Shown here: piece by piece, positions 12,083 to 21,474 of the stretch
Layout of the letters: every line of letters starts with the position of its first letter
Numbering within the stretch: the first letter of the stretch is position 1
Source of the DNA: Scenedesmus sp. ARA3
Taxonomy: Eukaryota > Chlorophyta > Chlorophyceae > Sphaeropleales > Scenedesmaceae
Direction of reading: 5' to 3'
Assembly: GCA_004335835.1 (NCBI GenBank)
Contig: RWJK01001247.1
Coordinates: 3,027-67,026, forward strand
Length of the DNA: 64,000 bases
Notes under the pieces: model-generated
The model's input: only the letters and a program-made list of their open reading frames with translations
Told to the model about the DNA's origin: nothing
The model's database searches: none
Made by a program: the position numbers and the translations under genes

Positions 12083-13889
12083 ATGAGCACCGGCCCGCAG
12101 CCAGCTGTTTTGAAGTTTGAGACACATCCCAGCCGTACCCTTACGCTTTTGCTATTTAAAGGCGTCACCAACGTCGAGTAAGACTATCACTGTTCACAAA
12201 CGCTGTGCGAGGAAGCTGCCACAGCGTGCTCAGTACTTCACTTGCGTGGGCTGCAGGGATGTTCGCAGGCACATCACAGAAGCCAAGGATCCGGTGTTTT
12301 CGTTCCTCAACGCTGAAACGGTAATCTTAGGTCATGCTGCACACCTTAGAACGCAGCTGCAGCGCCCTGGTAGCAGCTTGCCCGTGCTGGAGCTGCTCCT
12401 GCTGCTGCTGTTGGCCCCAACCATCACCAGGCAACTCTGCCGCACTTCCTCTTCATCCCACCTTCAATGTTGCAACTGCTGCTGTCTGCAGGTTGCTGAT
12501 GTGTTCCCGTTGCACCTGGCTGGCCACAAGAGCCTCACCGCCCAGGCCAGTGGCAGCATGGTCACCAAGGGCTTGCACACAGAGCTGGCTTACAGCTTGT
12601 CAGGCACCAAGCATGTGAGGCATCAGGCTGCAAATCTTTAAGTTTTAGGGCTTTTGATGGGATATATATCATCACTGTTTGCAGGTCGTGTGAACTGGCG
12701 GCTGCAGCTGGCCTGTAGCAGCTGCAGCCATGCCAGCACACAGTTTGCTGTTCAGGAGGCATTGCTCCGCTGCCACAGCCCCCAAGGTCCTGGCAGCATC
12801 ACACCATTATAGTCACAGCAACTGCTGTTTCCTCAGAGCTTCTTTGGATCTCAAGTTTTCCATCAGCACCTGTGAGCAGCGCAGGTGTCATGCAGGTGGC
12901 TTGTGTGCTGTCATACAGGCAGTGCTGTGCCCTCTCACATCCATGCAGACAAATCTTGCTTATCCATATCTGCTTTACTGCTGTGCTGGCTTACTTCTGC
13001 TGTGCTGACCATGCACTACTGCAGATTGGCGAGTCACTGAAGCGCTTTGGTGCCACGGAGACCACCAAGCATCTGCTGGTGGCGCGCTTTGATGCGGCAC
13101 CTGAGGATGTGAGCACACGGCAGCTGCTTTCAGCGGCAGCAGCAGCAGAAAGCAGCAGCAGCAGCATGCAGCAGCAGCAGCAGCATGCAGCAGCAGCAGC
13201 AGCATGCAGCTGCGGCAGCAGCAGCAGCTACACACTCAGCACCACGTTTGTTCATGGCTCCAACCCCCGAGAATTGCTGACGGCGTGTGCTGGCAACACA
13301 CTTCAGCAGCTGCCAGCTGCACAGTGCACGCATCTGCTCCACTTGCTACTTTTGCGTTGTCCTGGTGCGTCTTGTGCATTTATAAGTCGCTGATTTTGTG
13401 CTGCCGATTGCTTTGTTGCAGGTGGCATTTGCTCAGCAGCTGGTGCAGGGCGAGCAAGTGGATGTTGAACAACTCAAGACGCTCGCCAACCATGAGCTCA
13501 TAAGCAAGGTAAATCCATTAACTGCTATATCGTCTGGGGATGCACACTTGCTGATGTAGACCAGTGCGGTGTTGACTTTGAGGGTGCCTGCCGTTGCATA
13601 TGTCCAGTAGCAAACGGAAATACAACACACAAAGTGCCTACTCAATCTTCGTGGTTACTTATCAGGGCTGCCAACAATCCGAGTTAGACAGCAGCTCTTT
13701 AATTACACAGTTTCAAACAAAGAAATTCGTTCTTCACGCTGCTGAATGCGTGCACTGAGCCGCCACCTGTTCTGCTGCTGCAATGCCTGCTGGTGCTCGC
13801 AGAACTACAAGGTCCCTCCCGAGGAACTAAAGGCTGGCAGCATGGCTGATGCCGTGGCCTGCCGCATCGCAAGCAGGGACGTCGTGTAA
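12083..13889 (+). CDS. CGI121: KEOPS complex subunit Cgi121 (TPRKB), 6 exons
   Basis: Cgi121/TPRKB is the KEOPS subunit that binds the Bud32 kinase and helps recruit tRNA for N6-threonylcarbamoyladenosine (t6A37) synthesis. Exons 12083-12177, 12257-12320, 12492-12614, 13025-13108, 13422-13508 and 13803-13889 join in frame to 179 aa, close to human TPRKB (175). Family features appear in order: LTLLLFKGVTNVEDVRR, VADVFPLHLAGHKSL, MVTKGLHTELAYSLSGTKH, IGESLKRFGATETTKHLLVA, then the C-terminus MADAVACRIASRDVV. The start is the ATG just before the first conserved strand. Intron 4 (13109-13421) contains CAG/GCA repeats and stays open from exon 4 until 13393, so its retention would add about 95 Gln/Ala/Ser-rich residues and then terminate. 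The stop codon TAA overlaps a TGTAA pentamer at 13885-13889. Confidence 0.92.
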
Positions 13890-14262
13890 CAAGCTGGCAG
13901 GATCATGGCTGCACTGTGCACGCAGTTTTTGCTCTAGGGTTTCGTGACGTCCGGCTTTGCGTACCAGCCTTCTGCTCAGGCAATGCATGCTCAGACGCAC
14001 ATGTACGGCTTTTATTTAGGTGGTTTATCGAGCCGTATGCAGCCTTTGACAGAAGTCGACGCCGGCCTATGTACGTGTGCGTGGGCTGATGAAATCATGG
14101 GTCACTTGCATGTGTGGCTGTTACATGCCGAATTTCGGAACAAAGGCAGTTTGATGATGGATGCAGTGATCAATCTTTGGTACCCCTGCGCGATTATACA
14201 GTCGCTGCCTGCAGCTGATTGTTTTTGCGCCAAAGCAGCTCGAGTTGTACAAGCTTGCTCGA
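13890..14262. promoter_or_regulatory. Short spacer between CGI121 and the oxidoreductase gene
   Basis: These 373 bp separate the CGI121 stop from the oxidoreductase ATG on the same strand, and must contain the 3' UTR of one and the promoter of the other. Open frames here show no recognisable domain. Confidence 0.4.
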
Positions 14263-14961
14263 ATGATCAGCAGCGCCACCAGACGTTGCAGCACTCTCGG
14301 TCAAGCCCCAGCGAAACGTTTAATAGCCTCAACACGCCGCAGTGCCCTCCAGCCGTTCAGACCTGGGCAGCTGAGCAGCAGCAGCAACATGGCAGATGTA
14401 TCATCTGCATCAAGGCAGTCTGAGCTCAGGGAGCCACTGAAGCCTGCTGCTGCATTTGCTGAAGGAGCAGCAGCATACCCAGCCGGTGCCCCTGCAGGTG
14501 CGGCAGAGCTCTGTCAGCACATGTAGTACACACAGCCAGCCGATCCTGCACGGCGCCGGCAAGTCCTGCATGTGATGCTGCAGCACACACCGCAGCTCCT
14601 GGACAACGAGTGCATTGCATCACGTATGGTCGCTATTGATGTGTGCAAACCTGCTGCAGTGTACATGAAACCCAAGTCAGAAGGCCGTTCAGTGATTGTC
14701 TCTGTGCATTGCACATTGCTGGTGGAGCCAGCATCGATGCTGTTGACCTCACCCAGGCAGCACTGCAGTACCACTAGCCAGCAGTAGCACCTGAACTTCA
14801 GACAAGGCTTGTCTTTGTTGCATGGTGTGTGCTGTGTCCTGCATTGAACCTTGCAGGCCCTGCTGACGTGGCACATGAGGATGACGGCCCAATGCGCTTC
14901 AGGGGCAACGGGGGCGAGAGCACCACACGGCCACGCAGGGGAGCAGCAGTGCCAGGTGCGC

Positions 14962-15002
<41 letters not shown>

Positions 15003-15688
15003 ACGGCAGCAGCTAAATGCACAGCTTCATGTGCCGCAGTGACTGCAGCTGCACATGCATCTGCATTGGCGCGCACTATCTGCCATAATTCCTTCACGCA
15101 AGAACCTCAAAGTGCGCTGACACTGCGGCGTGTCTGCTGCTGCTGCTGCTTCTCAGGGCTTGCTGCCAACTGCTGGGGTCAGGATGAGCTCAAGCAGCGC
15201 TACCCGCAGCTGACCGAGGATGTGGATGCTGACGTGTGCATTGTGGGCGGGGGCATCAGCGGGCTTACCACTGCCTACCTGCTGGCCAAAGCAGGTGAGT
15301 GGGTCAGGCTGTGTGATGGTGTTGGCATGCGCATATGCCTGAAGACGTGGATGCTGACGTGTGCATTGTGGACGGAGGATTAACGCACTCACCACTGCTT
15401 ACCTGCTGGCAAAAGCAGGTGGGGTTCTGGCTGTGTTGTTGTGTGGGCTTGGCAGTGTGCCTCTGTGCAGTTGTACTCGCTTGACAGCGCAATGCAGCTG
15501 CTGCACGCATGTGACATGTAGCCCAGACGCACTGCGTTGGTGGCACCAATAATGATAGCATTGCAAATACCCCCGCCGCTGCCCTGCAGGCAAGCGTGTC
15601 GTAGTTCTTGAGTCCCGTCTGATCGGCTCAGGCCAGACCGGCCGCAGCCTGGGTGACACGACTCCCTGGCACACCAGCTGCAACTGAC

Positions 15689-15738
<50 letters not shown>

Positions 15739-15846
15739 CCTCCTGCAGGCAAGCGTGTCGTAGTTCTTGAGTCTCGTCTTATTGGCTCCGGCCAGACTGG
15801 CCGCAGCCTGGGTGACATGACGCCCTGGCACACCAGCTGCGACTGA

Positions 15847-15931
<85 letters not shown>

Positions 15932-17700
15932 ACTGCAGGCAAGCGTGTCGTACTTCTTGAGTCTCGTCTTATTGGCTCTGGCCAGACCGGGCGCTCCCTG
16001 GGTGACATGACGCCCTGGCACACTGGGCTGTTCAGCAGCCTGGAGCGCTGGACCAACAGGGAGCAGCGCCAGCAGGTGTGATGATCAAAAAGATGATGAG
16101 CTCATTCAAAAATAAACAACATGCATGAACAGATGAATGTATTGCATGCACCTGTTGTGCCTCACGGGGGTGTTCAGCAGCCTGGAGCGCTGGACCAACA
16201 GGTAGCAGCGCCAGCAGGTGTGGGGCGTAGGACAGTTATCGTTGACTCTGTGTTTTACAGACTTCTAAACTGATTGTTTCCCATTCAAATTTGAAATCGT
16301 TTTGATGCGTTGCGGCACACTGAGCTGTTCAGCAGCCTGGAGCGCTGGACCAACAGGGAGCAGCGCCAGCAGGTGTGGGCCAGGATGACATGATATTAAT
16401 TTAATCATGGATGTACGACGATCAACTGTTCAATGTATCCACTTCACCTGTTGTGCCTCATGAAGCTGTACGGCAGCCTGGGGCGCTGGACCAGCAGGGA
16501 GCAGCGTCAGCAGGTGATGTGGCGGGGGCTTAGGATGGAATGAACCAACCATTCCCCTTGCGTGGTGCGGTTTGAAGACATTCCCTGTGGCTTTGACCGG
16601 GTTCTTGCAGCTGGTCAAGCCTCTCTCTGCCTGCACATCGCCACCACTGATGTCACGCGCCTCCAACGCCCTCCCAGCATACAACACATGCTGAACATGA
16701 AACCTTGCTGCGTGCACTCCTCCTTTTTGCTGCGCCTGATCACTGCATCGCCTGCAGGTGGCTGTCAGCAATGCAGAGGCCATCAACTTTGTGGAGTCTG
16801 TCGTTGAGTCAGAAGGCATCTCCTGCGGCTTCTCCCCCTGCCCCAACTTCCAACGCAACAACACTTGCACAAAGCAGTACTGCTGCGTTTGTTTTTTGTT
16901 TTTGCAGGTGGCCGTCAGCCACGCCGAGGCCATCCACTTTGTGGACTCTGTGGTTCAATTGGAGGGCATCTCCTGCGGCTTCTCCCGCTGCGCAAATCTC
17001 CACTGCAACAACCCTGATACAATTCAGTGCTGCTCCCAACAAATTATATTGTGCAGGTGGGCGTCAGCAATGCAGAGGCCATCAACTTTGTGGAGTCTGT
17101 TGTCGAGTCAGAAGGCATCTCCTGCGGCTTCACCCGCTGCCCCAACTTCCTGCTGGCGGCGCCTGCCGTGGCGGTGCCTGGCGACAGCAGGGACCCCCGG
17201 AGTGTGAGCAGCAGGAGCGGCGACGCCAGCGTGCGCGAGGGAGGTGCGTGTTTGCTCGGCTGGCGTGTTTGTTTGTTGCAGAGGCTAGCTGCTTTGTAAT
17301 TTGACCAGTGAAACGTAGACATATAGGAGGGCAACAGTCGGGCAGTGCTTGTCGTGGCTACTGGCATTTGATATGGTTTGGGCTGTTGCAAGGACTGCAC
17401 GTGCCAGTGGGCGGTGCCTGGGGACTTTTGCAGCGTGAGCACCAGGAGCGGTGATGCCAGTGTGCGCAAGCTTGAGGGAGGTGTGTGTGTGTGTGTGCCT
17501 GGCCGGCTGCCCTGGCAGATACTGCTGCATGCAGATCTGCAGTGAGCCAGCGGTTCACGTCTTTGCAGTCTTGCAAGCTTTGCCAGGAATGTTGAAATCC
17601 TGCTCGGAACAACGCCGGCACTGCGAACACGCCTTGTGACAATCGTGCAGTCATGTTATTAACTCGACTTGCACCTGCCACTGCTGCTGCTGCGGCTCCC

Positions 17701-17733
<33 letters not shown>

Positions 17734-18146
17734 GCAGAGCGCGTGCTGATGCAGGAGTATGAGGCCTCCAAGGTGGCAGGCCTGGACGTGAACATGGTGC
17801 GCAATAACAACTGAGCAGTTGCATTGGCATCGATGTTGTTGAACGTGCACTTGCTACATCAAAGTGGCCGGCCTGGACGTGAACATGGTGCGCTGCAAGC
17901 TTGGTTTCACAAGCAGGGTGCATTGCGGGAATGATGTAACTGCAGTGCTAGCCCAGCAAGGTGACAGCTGTAGCTGCATGCTCTTTTGCAAGTGGACGAC
18001 ATGGATTGAGAACAAGTCGGCAGAGGAGCTCCTGGCAGCTCCTGGCAGCTCCTGACAGCTCCTGGCAGTAACGGCTGCCTGAAAAAGCAAACAAGCTGTG
18101 TGAACTCTGCAGCAGGGAGGGATGTTGTGAAGATTCTTTTCACACA

Positions 18147-18177
<31 letters not shown>

Positions 18178-18651
18178 TTAGGTTGAGCTGGACCGCAAGG
18201 CTGCTGGTGGTGGCAGGGCGCTGCAGCTGCCTGATGGCGCGGTGATGAACCCGCTGCTGTATGTGCAGGGCCTGGCTGCAGCTATTACAGGTGGGACAAT
18301 AAACTGTATGAGCTTTGGTGGGCTACACATGACCTCAAGCATGATATGTGGGACATCCTACTGCTGCACATGCGGGGCCTGGAGGCAGCCCTCACAAGTA
18401 GGCTGAGCACACAGATGTCCAAGGTGTTTCTGAGGTTGACAAGCAGCTATCAGATAGTGTGCAAGAGCTGCAGGTAGTGAGCACCAGGTAGGTGGCTGCG
18501 CTACAGCTTGCTGACAGACACTACATGCATCTGCTGGTTCCTGCAGGCAACTATGGAGACATGATGTACAAGACCACCCGCATGCACAAGGCCAAGCCTT
18601 CTGCCACACCGTGACATCATCTCTGCAGCTGGTTTGCATACAAAACGTATA

Positions 18652-18696
<45 letters not shown>

Positions 18697-19478
18697 ATGC
18701 AGGCAGGCAAGTACGGTGGCAGGATCTACGAGACCACGCGCATGCGCAAGGCCAACTCCTCTGCCACACCGTGACCACATCTCTGCAGCTGGCTTGAAAA
18801 CATTCCACACATGCTGCTGCTGCTGCTGCTGCATGCAGGCAAGTATGGAGGCAGGATCTACGAGACTACCCGCATGCGCAAGGCCACCCCCTCAGCACGC
18901 ACACTTACTACCATGGAGGGCCACACAGTGACAACACGCCAGGGCTATGTGCTGGCCACTGCCTCTCCAGTGACCAGCAGCATCCTGGACTCCGCACTGC
19001 ATGTACTGGCGCTGCACGGCAAGCAGCATGTGCGCCGCAGGTGAGCACATTGCACTGGCTGTTTCACTTGCTTCGCCTGATTAACATTTCTAAGGGGTCG
19101 CTGTCAAGACCAGTGACAGGTTTTGGGTTGAGGAGTGCCACCAGGTTCAAGTGGTCGTTTTGTTTGTTAGCGTGGACGTGCAGTTCATTGGGCAGGGCTG
19201 CGTGCTGGCCAGCGCCTCTGCAGTGACCATCAGCATCCTTAATTCTGCGCTACACGTGCAAGTGCTGCTGCTGCTGCTGCTGCCGCAGGTACGTGGTTGC
19301 CCTGAAGATCCTTAAGAACAGCGGCTACCAGCCGGGTGTGTACTACAGCATATCTCTGAGCCCCAGCGCTGCTGCTGCTGCTGCTGCTGCTGTTGCTGTT
19401 GCCGCAGGTATGTGGTTGCCCTGAAGATCCAGCGGCTACCAGCCGGGTGTGTACTACGGCACACATCAGGATGCCAAG

Positions 19479-19514
<36 letters not shown>

Positions 19515-21375
19515 AGGTATGTGGTTGCTCTGAAGGTCCCCAAGAACAGCGGCTACCAGCCAGGTGTCTACTACGATGCAGGCGAGCCGCAGCACACTGC
19601 ACTGATCACACCTGGCAAGGCCAGCACCAAGATGCGGGCTGGCTACCACGACCTGCTGCTGGTGTCAGGCGAGGCACACGACCAGGTGTGGTGTGTTGCA
19701 AACAATGCAGTTTTCAGAGCATTGAAGTTGAACAAGGGGCACGTGCATGTCAGTGAAAGCAGCATCTGATGACATAAATTGAAGTGTGCATGAATTCAGC
19801 TACCCAGGCTAGCATGTTGTGTTATTTTGATCATTTAAGTTCAATGCCAGCAGCACCATTCCCGTCAGGCGTCCTGCTGCTGCCACTGCTGCTCCTGCTG
19901 TAGCTGGTCTTCAAGGCTTTCTGCAGTGCTAATGATCTCGTTACTGCCGATGCTGCTGCTGATGCTGCTGCTGCTGCTGCTGCCCTGGCTGCAGGGCAAG
20001 CGCCCCTCTCAGTACGGCCAGCCGCTGCAGCAGCTGGAGTCATGGGCCCGCACCCGCTGGCCTGCAGCAGGGGAGCGGCTGTACGCCTGGAGCTACAACG
20101 TGAGTGCTGACAGGGCAGCAGCAGCAGCAACAGCAGCAGCAGCGGTGCCGGGGTGGCCTGGTTGCAGCGCTGTATGGATTTGGCATGTATGAAGCGGCAA
20201 GTACAGCATGATGGACATAGGCCTTGAATGTTGCGTGCTCTGTACTTTGACCAGGTACAACGATCTGCCTGACAGTTCAAACTTGTAGACGACATACACC
20301 GAGTATGGAGAGATGGCTGCATGCCTTGCCGTGCCTGTGCAATGCAAGGACATGCAGCCATCTCACTGTATTTAGTTGCCTTGACGTAGTGCGTTGCATA
20401 TTCTGATCACAGCAGTGGCAGCTCTCACATGCAGCCCTTGCAGCACATAGCACTGTTGGCTCTAGACCTTATCTGGTCAGGAGTATTTTTGAACTCTGAG
20501 ATGTTTTTTGCAGCTGCAGTTCTCTTGTCCGAACCTGCAGTCATCACACACAGCAAACAGCAACTGATGCATGTTGTTGTCTTGCGCAGTTTGTGAGCTA
20601 GGTTGGGGCGCCCCTTTGGCCTTGTTGCCGTTGCTTGTTGTCATCATTGCATCTTTACTTGTGAGCTGGGTTGCACTTGTTCTTGCAGAAATGGGCTTGC
20701 CAGCAGCGGTGCCTCCTTCAAGAGCAGCTGCAACCCAGCTCATAATGCAGCTGCTGCAAGCAGTAGCCAATGCATAAATGTGCATGGCCAATGGCCCCCC
20801 TAAGAAAAGTGGTTGATTGTTTGATCAAAACTGACACCCAGGTAATTTTATTCCCTCCTTGCCCGCCATGCGTATTGTGACGTAAGCTTGGTGCAATGCT
20901 TGAAGAGCTGTCTGTGCCTCAAACGGTTTCTGCAGTGAGATGTTTGCTGTATGGATTTGAGCTGTGGTTGCTGCCGCTGCCGTTGCTTGCAGTATTTTCA
21001 AACAGCTGAGGACCTGGGCCTGTATGGCAGCGACCCAACCATCACCACCACAAAGGACGTGTACGTGGCAACAGGTGAGGCGACATCAACCATGGTTGCT
21101 GCAGCTGCAAGTTCAGCTGATGCTTGGTGCAGCCAGAAACGCTGCAACGTCAGCTGACGGGGAGCCAGAAGCTGTGTCCAAAGACAGTTGCCAAATACCA
21201 GCCTGAGTGGCTGCTCTTCATGGTGTGCCACAGCCGCAGCAGGCACACCAGCAGCATTGTGTGTGAAATTGATGTTTGGTCGGTTTGACAATGCAGATGC
21301 AGCAGTTGCACGGCAGTGCTGCCATTGCTGCAACTCCAGCTCTGCCTGCTGATCTGCTGATGTGTTGCGGCTACT

Positions 21376-21474
<99 letters not shown>

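Noticed and set aside
15590..17010. Mutually exclusive alternative exons in the oxidoreductase
   Set aside because: The upstream copies are incomplete, run into stops and lack the rest of the exon, so they cannot substitute for the intact exon.
21378..21472. Open frames of poly-Leu, poly-Ala or poly-Cys across CTG runs
   Set aside because: Any trinucleotide run is open in several frames; these lie in introns and end at acceptors.
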